Source: Pterobdella sp. o SKG-2022 | Taxonomy: Eukaryota; Annelida; Clitellata; Hirudinida; Piscicolidae | Length of the DNA: 64,000 nucleotides | Assembly (NCBI GenBank): GCA_964035795.1 | Contig: OZ038322.1 | Span: 22,836,359 to 22,900,358 of the forward strand | Reading direction: 5' to 3' | In this document: piece by piece, positions 27,910 through 40,570 of the stretch | Layout of the letters: each line of letters begins with the position of its first letter | How positions within the stretch are numbered: position 1 is the stretch's first letter | Notes under the pieces: model-generated | Database searches by the model: none | The model's input: the letters and a program-made list of their open reading frames with translations, nothing else | What the model was told of the DNA's origin: nothing | Program-made: the position numbers and the translations under genes

Positions 27910-30636
27910 CTGTATGTGTATTTATGTACGTATTTTTGTATATGTGTGTTTAAATTCTACTATGAGTATACAATTTTTCGATTTATAGAATGTGTTGCTT
28001 TACAAATGAGTATAACTAATAATTATGGTTTCATGGTTAAACTTCTATTAATAGCGTTTCCTATGATAAAAAAATGAAATGCTTAAGAATTGGATGTCCG
28101 ATAGGTCATAATTTGAAAATACTTCCATAAGACATACAGAGAAACAAAAACACTGATCTATCAATAATTAATAATCAAACACTATATAAATAGAAAAAAT
28201 TATTTTTCTGATGCTGTGTACAACCAAAATTTTTAACAATTTTACTGTTAGTACAATGGTGATCTATTTTGTTTTCTTAGTCAATTGGAAACAATGAGAA
28301 AAATTCATAAAACTAATCAAATTATGATTAATATTTCCAAATATTAGAATTTTCTGGATTTTTGAATGTTTATGTGTATTTTTTCCCACACACATGCATA
28401 AATACATGTGAGAAATGATAATTGGTTGATAAAATAAGTAGAGAAGTATTAGAAGGTTTTGCATTTTATAAAATGTTAACGAATTATATATAACTTCTTG
28501 AAATTGTATGAAAAAAAAATTTATTAACAAGTAATCATTGAAAATTTAATTCAGAAGTTATTGAAAAAGTACCTTGGAATTTTAAAGAAGCAAAGTTGAA
28601 AAATGAATAAAAAGCAGAAACAAAATAGACATTATTTAAAGATCTATCGAATTTTGACCAATCAATCAATAAAAAAATAATCAATAGATCGAACAATCAA
28701 TCAATGTTTTTATAGCCCATGGGTTTTTAGAAAAAGCTTTTTCAGTCTTTCTTCACACATGAATGTGATTGGAAAAACCTTAAAAATTTTGACATTTACT
28801 ACATGTTCATCTCATGTCTCTGTTCACCCAACACATCTCTCACAAGCACCCACTCCTGGCATCTAAAAAACTCCAAGCATCCAAACCACCACATTCAAAC
28901 AAGAATCAACATTTTTGGATTCAGTTTTAAAAAAGAAAATCTGAGTGAACATCATCCTCTGTCACTGAACATGCAAGCAAACATTGAATTAGTTAGTTGA
29001 AACTTTTCTAGCGTGACATAATATTTGCGCACACAAGGTCAAAAACATACACAGACCATTAGATGAGTAGGAGATTGTTGCCAGTCATCTTTGTAGGTTT
29101 AAGAATGCATCTGTGAGAAAATAAGTATGTTAATGATGAAGCTGAAAATGAGAACAGAAAAATCTTGAAATGGTTGAATAAATGAAAATAATAAACAAAG
29201 AACATAAAAATACAAAAAAAAATAAATATAATTAAGAAAAAAATAAAAATTGAAGTGCTATAATGATTTATATGTGTATAGTGGAAAAAAAATATACATA
29301 ATAATAACAACAATAATGAAGAAGAATAATAGAGGGTGTTGAAGTGGCATGTGAAAGAAATGACAATAGTTGGAGATGATGATGAAAGGATTTCAATTAA
29401 AATGGCAATAGTTATCAGATTTAATTTATTAATTAATAGAACTAGACTGAGAAATCACATGGTTTCTCTTGATTATTGCATTATAACGTTCAACCCCGCC
29501 ATAAAACATGGCTATGAAGAAGATAAAAGATCATGACAACAAATAGGTTTTAAATTATGAGAAAGATTCAAATGAAGGTATTGTCATTAATAACTAAGGT
29601 CATATGATGAATAATAAAAGATATGTTAAGTTAGAGATTATGCAGTTTGAAAATATATAGAACTGGTGAAAAATTAAATAATAGCTGCATTACAAGCAAA
29701 ACATACCATGATGATTGGTAAATATATTGACTGGTGAGCAATTAAGTTATCTAAAAAAATACTAATACTGCTAAAAATGCAGTGGTAAAAAATTTTAATT
29801 GAACATTATAAAACTGATAACTATTAAAATTCATACAAACAACATGGTGCTGGAAAAAAAAATATATATAGAAATTAACAAATAATAGAAACAATAAAAA
29901 ATAAATGAAAATAATCTTAAGAATAATGATAATAGGACAAAAAGAAGACTAGGGGCCATAGTCATGATCAATATCTGCTATTGTCTCCCTCTTTTGATGC
30001 TTATTTTTTTATCATTCTTTTTAGCTCTTTAATCATTATCTGTTTCAATAAGTTAATTAATTTTTATTTATGGTTATTATTTTTCATCATTTTCTTTTAT
30101 TCTTTTTTTCGAATATTAAAATAGATTGTAGAAAAAAACTGGAAATAGAAGTTGGGAAAGATATTTCGAAATAATAAAACTATTGAATTTTAATGTACAT
30201 ATAATGGTGAAAATAAAAAAGAATTCCTTTTAAAATTGAACGTTTCTCGGAAACAACATTATCATCATCACCACCATGCACAGAAAACTCAGTTTTAGCT
30301 TGTATAAATTTTCCAAACAATGATCAAGAAAATGTTAATAAATTTTTAAAAATGACCATAATAAAAAGCACCTAAATAAATCAGACAAAAATAATGATGA
30401 ATAAATTGAAAAAAAATAAGAATAATAATAGGAAATGGATGGGTGGACAATGGGAGATAAGGAGTGATGACGCAAACGCTCTTATCAACTATAATAATAA
30501 CAATAATACTTGAAAATAAAGAAAAAGAATGAGAAAGCAATAATAAGACTAAAAATGAAGTATCATTGGGAAAGTATATTTTTTTAAAAAAGAAAGATAT
30601 AAACAAAAACTGAAAAAGAAGGAATTAAAAAACGAA

Positions 30637-30706
<70 letters not shown>

Positions 30707-33700
30707 AGAGATGCAAACCACCTAGAAGAAAAGGTTAATAATTTGAGCTGAATTAAGACTGTTTTATGACTATAACAATAACCAAATATTAATAACAAAA
30801 AAATAGCAATAAAAAAAGAAAAATAAAACGAATATAGAAAAAATATGAAGGACACACTTGGTGAAAAAATCAATTATAAGAAAAAAATAATAAATACAAA
30901 CAAAGAAAATAAAAACAAAAGAGAAATTCCCGTTGAGTATTAAAGTAAATATTGATAGGAATGTAGAGTGAAGCATTGAAAAATATAATATAAATAATTA
31001 CTATACCAGTAATGGAAATATAATAAAATGCTCATGAATTTTTAAAATTATATAAATTATGAATAAAAAGAAAAATAGGTGGAAACGGAAAATAAAAAAG
31101 TTTAAATAATACTAATAATAAATAAATAAATAAATATATATATATATATAACTAAGAGGAAAAAAAATAATGGAAGAAATGACAATTTAAGAAACCTCAA
31201 TACTAGACACGTTATGAAGATAAGGAAATTGATTGCTGAAATAATGACTTCATTATATTGCTATAATAACAATGATAATAATTAAATAAAATATTAACTT
31301 TGAAAAAATAATTAAAAAATTAAATAACTGATCATAATAAAATTATAAAAGTAAAATATGATAATACCAACGATATTAATATTAAAACAATTATAAAAAA
31401 TACATAATTCACTATAATGGAAGCAATAAAAGAATAACAATGAATAGAAACAGTGATGGACAAAATTAAGAAAAAAGAAATGACAAAAATAAAACACAAG
31501 ATTTGGAAAAATTAGTTTAACAGAAATAATAATGATTCTAGTTTTGAAAGTAAATTCAATAATGATTTTGTTACTAACTATTTGCGCATATGAGTAAAAA
31601 AATATTATTATTCAATTTAGCATAAAAAATTGAAAAAACTGCCATTAAAGATAATTATGATGAACAAACTTTTCTTGCAAGTTTTCAAAAGAAACTTGAA
31701 AACAACATATTAAAAGGCTATAAAAATAATTGATTACCAGAAATAGTGGTGAGTAAGTAGTATGAACAATTAGTGAAGTACAATCAAGAATTATGATGTA
31801 AAATGAGAAATCTATCCTGATAGAAATTCCGAATTTCAAGTAAGCAAAACAAACTGAGAATACTATGAAAAACACCTGATTGTAAAAGCAATCAATAGAT
31901 AACAATATTAACAAAAACAAAGTACTTAATTTGAAAAACACCAAATGAATTAAACTACTAGATAATAAAAAATAATTATTTAAATGAAAAACACCCTAAA
32001 AACAAAAATCACAAATTATTATTCGTATTATTGAGGTATTTTATGACGTAAGAATATAAATAACTACATGCTGAAGTTAAGAAATTATTATAGACTAAAA
32101 AAATTATAAAAACACAAATAGCAATAGAAATAATAACTTGGTGTTTACTTGTACCAAAATAACCTTAACAATGTTATTAAAACAAAATCATATTTGGAGC
32201 ACACACATGAATGTAACATGTATCATGAAATTTTAATGATTTCCAAAATCAATAAGATTTGTAATCATTTCAATGACAAAAAATGAAGAAGTCTAATATA
32301 TGAATTATTTTTTTTGAATATTATTGTTATTATTATAATGAAGTGAATTCACAGCTAGCTGAAATAAGAAGCTAAAAATAGGTTTATAATAATCTACGTA
32401 ATAAAAAAATCAATAAAACATAAATGTGCAGTTTTAATTACAAATATAAAATAACTCCAAAATATACTTAAATACCAAAAAAAAATTTATTAGTTTTTGA
32501 TCAAAATTCATTTTTTGATTTATTATGAATTTATTTGTGAGCTTATTGAATTATGATGACTTCTTGATTTAATGTGATGAGTGCTCCAAAGCGTTAGTAT
32601 TATTTATTGGTCCTGTTGTTATTTGTTAATTGCTGAGAATTTTTGAAATTTATGGGTCTTAGTCATTCATGATTATCATTATTTATTAGTTTTTGTAGTT
32701 TATCTTTCTATAAGTTGGTTCAAAACAGTTATTTGGGACCAAAGTTTTTTCTTTTCAAGTCATTCATCTGATGATATTATCAAATGGAAAAAGCTTCAAT
32801 CTTGAATAAATTTCCAAACCCCATACATTTCTTACCAATTCAGTGTATCTTTAAAACTAAAATATTAATTACTATTTTGTGTTTATATATTTAAAATTTT
32901 AGCAATCGAAAACCACCAAGTAATTGAAATTATCATGAATGTAACTAATAAAAAAACTAACAACAATATGAAGAAAAAATATTAAAGAAAGATAAGAAGT
33001 GGTTGATTTTAAAGCGAACATTCTAGATTAAAAATTTGAACCTGATTATTAATTATAAAACTTTATGTTATATTCAACAAATCTAATGTAAATTTTTGGA
33101 AAATATATTTGAGTGACTTAGTAGGTATAATTATATATGATGAAGGTTGAAAATTAGGTATGCTTGTGTGATGTGTGTGAATTTATAATTAAATATACAC
33201 CCATGTTATGATAAGAAGTTAATGAAAAAACTTCTTTTCAGATATACATATAATACTGTAAATAGTTCTTAAAAGTAATAAAATCTTATGAATAAAGTAT
33301 GGATAAACATGAATTTTTTCTTGAAACATACAGCTTTATATGTAAAAAAAAAATGTATGCATGTGATGGATGGCTGCCAATATTATTGATATGTGATGCT
33401 GATGGCAGTATTGATTAATCACTTCTGATACTTTCTTTATTGATTTTTAAAATTAATTTTTTATTTTGAAAATTGATTTATGTATTTATTTAATTTTATT
33501 GATATAATATTTTTCTGTTGTGCTTTAATGACTTATTGATCTGCATAGATTTCTTGTGATAAGATTGATTTATTGCACAGTATATTCAGAATGAATGTCT
33601 TTCAGCTTTGATAGACTTGTATGAAAATAATTCTAAACAAATGGACCAATACCAATTTGATGATAGGTACTGAAACACTTGTAAATAGAACAAGTATAAA

Positions 33701-34345
33701 TCTTTGCAAAATCATTTGAAAAGAAATAATGTAGTTGAAGGATCCAAAAAAGTATTGGATGTGTCCAAGCTTGAACATACAAATAATATTGAATAGCCAA
33801 AAAAAGTATTTACCTTTGAAAAGAATGTATTTTCGATATCAAATAGCTCCAAACGACAGATATATTTGTCGGTCAAAAGTTATTTTTAAATTAACTCGAG
33901 TCAAAATCGTTTTTTACTTCACTAAGCCCACAATCCTAATACAGTATAGAGTCTTTGTTAAAAGTTGATGTTCAGTTTGAGTATTGTAAATCGGAAAAAG
34001 TTTATGAAAGAAGGTAAATAATTTGTAATATTGTATCCGATCGGGTAAATTATTTACACAAAACGCCGAGAGAAATTGCGAACAACCATCTTACCACAAG
34101 CCTATTTCTTTATACACATATATCACGTGGTATGTTACTCGTGCTCTCATTGGCTGATGATCTTAATAAATTTTATTTTCTCAAATGAAATTTGGAGCTC
34201 GAAATAATATTTCTAAGACAATTTTGAAACAAAAAATATTGAAAAAAATCAAATTGATCCATATATATTTTTAATCCAAATGACGATTACTTTTTGTATG
34301 AGATGTGTTTTAGATCGATCGACCAATGGTTTTTTTAGTTTCTAA
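27910..34345. other. Purine-skewed AT-rich region upstream of BCL9, no gene recognised
   Basis: About 6.4 kb without a supported exon on either strand. The A-over-T skew of the BCL9 intron continues to about 31.9 kb and then fades, so much of it may be a further 5' intron of BCL9. A possible minus-strand exon near 28811–28858 follows a pyrimidine tract but has no supporting phase or motif. An E-box (CACGTG) sits at 34124–34129, about 220 bp before the ERR start codon. Confidence 0.4.
30640..30703. repeat. (CA)n microsatellite
   Basis: About 32 perfect CA units in the purine-skewed region. Confidence 0.95.
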
Positions 34346-37300
34346 ATGGATTTAGAAAATTCATTCTTTCCAAACGATGAAATGAAACAAGAAAACTCTT
34401 TCATAGAAATTGACAACGAGCACTTTTTTCCAAACAAAAATGAAGGCAGCAAAAGCGTAGAACCAGACGAAAGCAACAACGATATTTTCCCTAAAAACAA
34501 AAGCAAACGAAGTAACCAAGCAACATATTCTTACCAGGTTACAGCTTTCAGAAAAAAAATGTCATCTCCAGCTGACGTCAAAACTAAAAAACTTTGCTAC
34601 GTATGTAACGACTTTGCTTCAGGCTTCCATTATGGCATTCCCTCTTGTGAGGCCTGCAAAGCATTTTTTAAACGCACTGTACAAGGTGCGACTTCATTTT
34701 CATTTGAATGCATTGATACATTTTTCATTTTGCATTATTCACAGGAAACGTTGAATATACATGTGCAGCAGATGATGATTGTGAAATTACAAAAAGACGA
34801 AGAAAATCATGTCAAGCCTGTCGTTTTCAAAAATGTCTAAGTGTGGGAATGATGAAAGAAGGTACATTAGTTTTGCTACTTTGTAATGTGGATTTGTATG
34901 TTTTTTATTTTAGTTTGTACATATATAGGCCAACCAAAGAGGTTACTGTTAGTAATGCCACAATAGATCTAGAACTCATGTTTTGCTACCTTGGTGTTAT
35001 GATTTGTGCAGTTGGAGGTTGTGGGTTAGTAGTTATCACCAAATGTTCAGTTGCCTGAGATAAATTAAAAAATGGTTGCCCATATCAACCTTTAAACACA
35101 TCACCTTAAAATCTCATGACAAATTATTCACATTTTGTGTGTGTTCTGCCTTGTTATATGGCAGTTAAAACTTGACACTAAAAGTTGCTGTTTTGCAAAG
35201 GCTACAGCTCAACAATAAGTCCATGATCTGCTGGATATGTGATGTTAAGCCAAAAGACAGAAGTCTCATTAGTCTTTCTCACAAAACTCAGAATCCCAGA
35301 CATAGGGAAGCTGCTATAGAACCATCATCTTTGTTTGTATGGTCACGTGAAATGTTCCCTCAAGTATCCACATCATTAATGCAAAATTTTTTTAAAAAAC
35401 ATAACCAAAAATAATTTGTAAAAACAAACGTCAAGTGAAATTATAATATAAACAAGTTCCAGGTTATATATTCTCAAAAACAAAGTTTTTATTCAACTAG
35501 ATTCACTGAATTTCCATACCATTGTTAAGGCTATATTTTGTGTTCCAGGTTACAATGAATAAATATTAGTAGTAACAAAAATAAATATATAGCAAAATTA
35601 TAAACCCGGTTTAATCTCCAATATACTGAGGGTGGTTATAGAAGATAGATAGATACCAAGGCTTCAAATATAGTTCATTCCATTTTTTACATTATTTAAA
35701 AAAAATTTTTGTAATTTTATTTCTAATTTCCATCGGTAGTCTTCAAAATTATAATATATTTTCAGTGGAACTAGCCATCATTGGTCAGCTTGAACCAAAA
35801 TCTTACATTGTTAATGATACATTTTCACTTAATATACACTTATTAATATTATCATTGTTATCCTCAGGAGTAAGGATGGATAGAGTGAGAGGGGGTCGGC
35901 AGAAGTACAAGAGAAACAGCAAGGATACATTGTCTGAAGAGCATTATGGTAAGCGAGCTGTGATAATGGTGGTTTTAAGCATGGTTAAGATGAGGGTGGT
36001 AATATTTTATTATTGAAGTCTTGTAGCGCAATTTCAAACACGGTTTGCTCTATATGTGGCTGAATAACTAGTTTTCGGTGTTATATGGATGATGATTTCA
36101 CTTATACACACATCAAAAATCTGAAACTAATATTAGAATAATTAATGTACTAATATTAGTACGATTTGCTTTAAAACACTAGATTAATGTCAAATTCATG
36201 GAAATGAACACTGTTAGGGTGAGGTTACCACCTTTGTAAGGATAAAAATTTTGGCAATTTTTCTTTTTTTCATTTAAACCCCAATGGTCATATGATACTA
36301 TCTATCATTTGATATTTTGCTCAGAGCACCGACTGATGAACGATATATTGGAGTCAATAGAACCAGAAAAATTATACGCTTCGTCTTCATCTTCGTCTTC
36401 TTCTTCATTTGTATTCAATCTCATTAATCTTATCGATCGAGAATTGGTCGCCACTATTGGGTGGGCAAAACTGCTGCCAGGTGTGTTGGTGTGTGATGTG
36501 TTGTCGATAATGATGTGGGTGTAATTTTAAGCATAATTTATACATTTGCTAAACTTTCAAATGACGAACCTTACAAAAAGATTAATTATTGAAACTAATT
36601 TTCGTCAAATTCAACCTCATCATAAAAAATTATTCAAATATTAACGATTTAACGTGAGGTTGAACTTACTGAAATTTTACTTTTAATCTATCTGAAACCC
36701 TTTTTATTTCCTAAAAAAACACCTAATAAATATACAATCAACTAATTAAAATATCTTTATCTAACTAAAAAAAAAGTTTCTAATTTTAAGTAATCAAAAA
36801 TTAAACATGACCAAAAATTCTTTTATATCTATCTATTTATCCTTTTACCCAAACGCCTGTAAACACAGGCTTCAGCAAGCTGAGTCTGCCAGAGCAGATG
36901 CGATTGATCCAGGGCACTTGGTTGGACATCTTTCTTCTCAACGTCGTCCACAGATCACATCCATACACACACCTTCTAGTCTTCTCCGACGATCTCACGT
37001 ACGTTTAATGGTTTCTTTATAATTTCGAGAATATTTTCAAAAGCAAAATGATGTATATTACAAACTTTTACAATCGCTAATATTAGATACACACAAACAG
37101 GTTGGACAGCAAGGATGCTGAGAGATTGATGTTGTTGGAGGATCTTTATGAACCTCTGCACAATCTCTGCTTAAACTTCTCTCTTGTATCTCCTTCCAGG
37201 TCTGAAATACTCTTCCTCAAATCAATCCTTCTTTTCAATCCAGGTGAGTGTCGATGGGGTTGATGTTGTCATAAAAGATTTTGAGGTTTGTTGTATAACA

Positions 37301-37663
37301 TATTGATGTTATATCGCTCACCCCCTTAACAGACATCGCCATGTTGACCGACATGCAACAAGTTCAAAACATGCGTGACGTCATGCAAGAGAATCTTTGT
37401 CGTTTGCTGACGTTTTCATTGGTTACTAAGGCGACCAATCGCGTGTGTTCACTGACCATAAGAGTAGCATCTGTCGTGCACACAAGACATCTACTAGCCA
37501 AGTTTTTTTTGCAGGTATGGGCGGGTGTAGTGGAAGTTTTAAATTTCTATTATAGCTAAAACTTGTAGCAACACGCACACACACAAACACACAGACGAGC
37601 AGAGACACGTCAATACAGATGCAGAGACTTGTGAGAGAAATGATTGAGATGCTTGAAACATGA
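34346..37663 (+). CDS. ERR: Estrogen-related receptor (NR3B-type nuclear receptor)
   Basis: Ligand-independent nuclear receptor that binds ERRE sites. Exons: 34346..34685, 34745..34861, 35868..35948, 36325..36480, 36869..36998, 37101..37243, 37333..37514, 37556..37663; all GT–AG, in phase, 418 aa. The DNA-binding domain (residues 82 to about 165) has both C4 fingers, the ERR-type P-box CEACK, and the C-terminal extension [15 protein letters not shown]. The ligand-binding domain starts near 188. [14 protein letters not shown] and [19 protein letters not shown] match the helix 3–5 signature, and the last exon ends [15 protein letters not shown], retaining the AF-2 core pattern (LVREMI for LFLEML). 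Unusual points are nine serines after EPEKLYA, an ACAC-rich coding stretch ([10 protein letters not shown]) just before AF-2, and a 41-bp last intron. The LBD is divergent in helices 6–11. The family assignment is firm; the last exon is inferred from phase and the AF-2 pattern. Confidence 0.93.
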
Positions 37664-37665
37664 AC

Positions 37666-37671
37666 AATAAA
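37666..37671 (+). terminator. Poly(A) signal close to the ERR stop
   Basis: AATAAA begins three bases after the inferred TGA stop. If used, the 3' UTR is extremely short; a later signal may be used instead. Confidence 0.35.
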
Positions 37672-40570
37672 AATAATAATAATAACTAAACTTTTTTATT
37701 TTTCAATAATTTAGTCTAGTTAAGTTATTTAGAGGTTGTTTAAAGGTATTAATTAATTGAAACTGATTTTTAAGGCCATTTATTTATTGTACAGTCCAAT
37801 AATTTTCAGATTATTTAACCCTTATCTGTTGTAATATTTCCCTGGTTATAAAAATTCTTATATGAACTTTGTTTAATAATTGTTTTGTTTTCGTGGTTTG
37901 CCGTGTTGATCTGAACAAGCTTTTTTATTTCTTTCTCCATTATTATTTTTATTGTTGTTTATATTATTAATGTTTTGATACTACTGTTTCTTAAACCACC
38001 AGAGCCTTACAAGAGATTAAACAAGGTATTATCATTGTTTCATTTATTGAATTGACATTTATTATTCATATTTTTAATTATTATTTTTATTATTTTGTTC
38101 GTGTTTTTGGTTCTAATTTAATATTCATGTTTTTGGTTCATTTTAATTGAAAACTTTATTCTTATAACTATTGACATATATGACTGAAATTTTGAATTTA
38201 CTTTAAAAATTTGCTTCATTGTTTAGTGTTCAACAACTTTATATAATTCCTCATAATCCATTTTATTAAAAATAATCATAATTTGTTGTTTATCTTAATC
38301 ATTTTTAAAAATTTATTCTATATACCATATCATAATTATATTAAAAGCTTATTTTTTATATGAATTGTTGCATAAATTCTTAACATAATTCAACATCTTT
38401 TGGGCATATACTACCTTAACAGTGCAGCTTTAAATATACTGTGATTATCTTAGTAATATTTTTCCATTATTACAGATATAATGGTTTTTATTAGATTTTT
38501 TCATTTGACGCCATATAGCCGTGAGGAGAATACATTGGCTCTTATAGTTTTAAAACAATATATTGAAATTCAACACAAAATTATATAAGTATATTATTTC
38601 ACAAAGCTTTCTGATTTGCTTTGAAATCATCATCGTAATTAATGATTTCTACCAAATTGAAAAGTTTTGGCAGTAATATACTTGTTAATCATTATTTTTA
38701 TTTTCAGTTAATATTCAATATGTTTAAAAGTTCATAAACACCCTATATGCAGTTAACTCCTATTTATTTTCCCTTTATCGAGTTTATTTGTTAGCATTGA
38801 TACTTTTATTTGTTTAGATTTTTTTTAATAGCATTTTATTATTTTTTATTTAACATCTGAAAAGTATAGTTCATCTTAAATTTACCAGTAACTTCAAATT
38901 AGAGTACATCTTTCCCCTTTCTTTATCGCTTTACTAATCCCATTTTTTAGGGCTTAGTTGTTCAAATGATGTAACATGGAAATTTTCAAAAAGTCAAGTT
39001 TTTAAGTGGAAAATTATTTTTTGAATAGCATTTTCAAATATATTATTTCCATCATTTCATCATAAATTTCATGATTTACATTTTCATGCAGTAACTTCCT
39101 ATAAAGCCAGTGTTTCCATAGTAATTTAAATAAGAATAATCTTTTTTAGAGACACCTTATGTATCTTTTTTTATATTCTTTGAGTAACTTTTTATTTTCA
39201 ATTTTTTATGAGGGATTTTTTGATACAAAAAATTTCTCATAAAAAATTGAAAATAAAAAGTAATTCAAAGAATAATCTTATATTACTAAGACATTAATAT
39301 TGTTGGCAACGATATTAAAACTATACTAATAGTGATAGCGTTAAATAAAAATAATGGTGGTAATAATGAGAATAAAAAAATTAAAAAGAGTGGTCAAAGG
39401 GTAATTGGTTGTTCATCTCTGCCATTTTGTGATTTTTATTTTTTTAAATATTTTTCAAAATTTTGCAAACAAATCGTCAAAATTTATTTGAACTACTCAT
39501 AAGCTGAGTATTTTCATTCAGTGTTTCCACATGGTTCGCAGGGAGGAATTTATTTTTGAAGTTGTTCGCCAAATACCAAATTGTATCATACATTATGTTG
39601 CTCGGTTTTCATATATAAAACCATCGTTATTTATTCAACAATGATTAGCTATAACAATGTTATTAAACTTGTTTCCATAACATTCTTATTAGCCTTATTA
39701 CTAAAACAATATTATCAAGCTTACTCGTAATTCGTAAAAATCTTATAATATGGTGTGCGTTTCATCATTATTTTTTAATTTTATTTCTGATTTATTTGTA
39801 TTATATTATTTATTTAAAAGATGAAATAGCGCCATGTGAGAGCTATGAAAGGCGCCACCGATACCCCAGTTAAGAGAGACCTAATAGTCGTCTTACTCGT
39901 TTATAAGTTGTTTTTTCGATTAATATTATCATTTTTATTGTTCATTTGGAGAAATTTGATGTTTAATTTCATTTTTTTTTTATTTAAAAAGGCATAATAC
40001 TTCATTACGTTGATTCCAGTCTTCCAAAGCTTTTTATCATTATAAACTCTTAAATATTATATTTCATTACTTTAGCGATAATATTTTGTTGTGATTTCCA
40101 TGAATTTTATCACAGCTTCTGGCTCATTTGGAATGATATTTTATGGCAGAATATACACCTGATGGTTTTCCTATTGGAATATTTTTGTTTGGAACGGTTT
40201 TTAATATAACAAAACTAATAATAAGTTAACAAATTGATACAAAATCATTGAAGAAATACACATTTATTAATAAAGTTTGGTGTTTCAACTGATGCGGCGT
40301 AGCTGTTGGGTGATCCAAACCCCTTCTGTCTAAATCTAGCCATCAACAACTCTCGCAACGCTTCGATGAAAAAGGATCCATTTCAATAAATATAAAACTA
40401 AATTTTTAGTGAAGTTTATTTGTATCAGTGAAAACGCAAATTTTTTCAAGTTTAGAAAGTTTAATAGATGTAAGTATCGAGAATTGGCGCCTTGATACCA
40501 ACAGTTCCCACGTTTTTCACAAAACTATAGCATTACTATTATTTATTTATTTACTTATTTTAGTTTATTT
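37672..40570. other. Intergenic, AT-rich, one palindrome
   Basis: No gene recognised. It contains the palindrome at 39176–39272 and a less AT-rich stretch at about 40281–40390 that resembles an old repeat fragment. The rest is T-rich sequence without structure I can name. Confidence 0.45.
39176..39272. repeat. 97-bp palindrome with 37-bp arms
   Basis: Left arm 39176–39212 and right arm 39236–39272 are near-perfect reverse complements (ttctttgagtaactttttat… against …ataaaaagtaattcaaagaa) around a 23-bp centre. This is typical of a small foldback transposable element. Confidence 0.75.

Noticed and set aside
28811..28870. Possible minus-strand exon (MPGVGACERCV) upstream of BCL9
   Set aside because: Pyrimidine tract is present, but phase does not fit the next BCL9 exon and no conserved motif is seen.
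28801..29000. Plus-strand frame MFISCLCSPNTSL…
   Set aside because: No motif, no splice context; typical chance frame.
38003..38028. Short candidate last exon of ERR (ccag|AGCCTTACAAG…)
   Set aside because: Meets a stop at once in the required phase; the exon at 37556–37663 gives an AF-2-like ending in phase.
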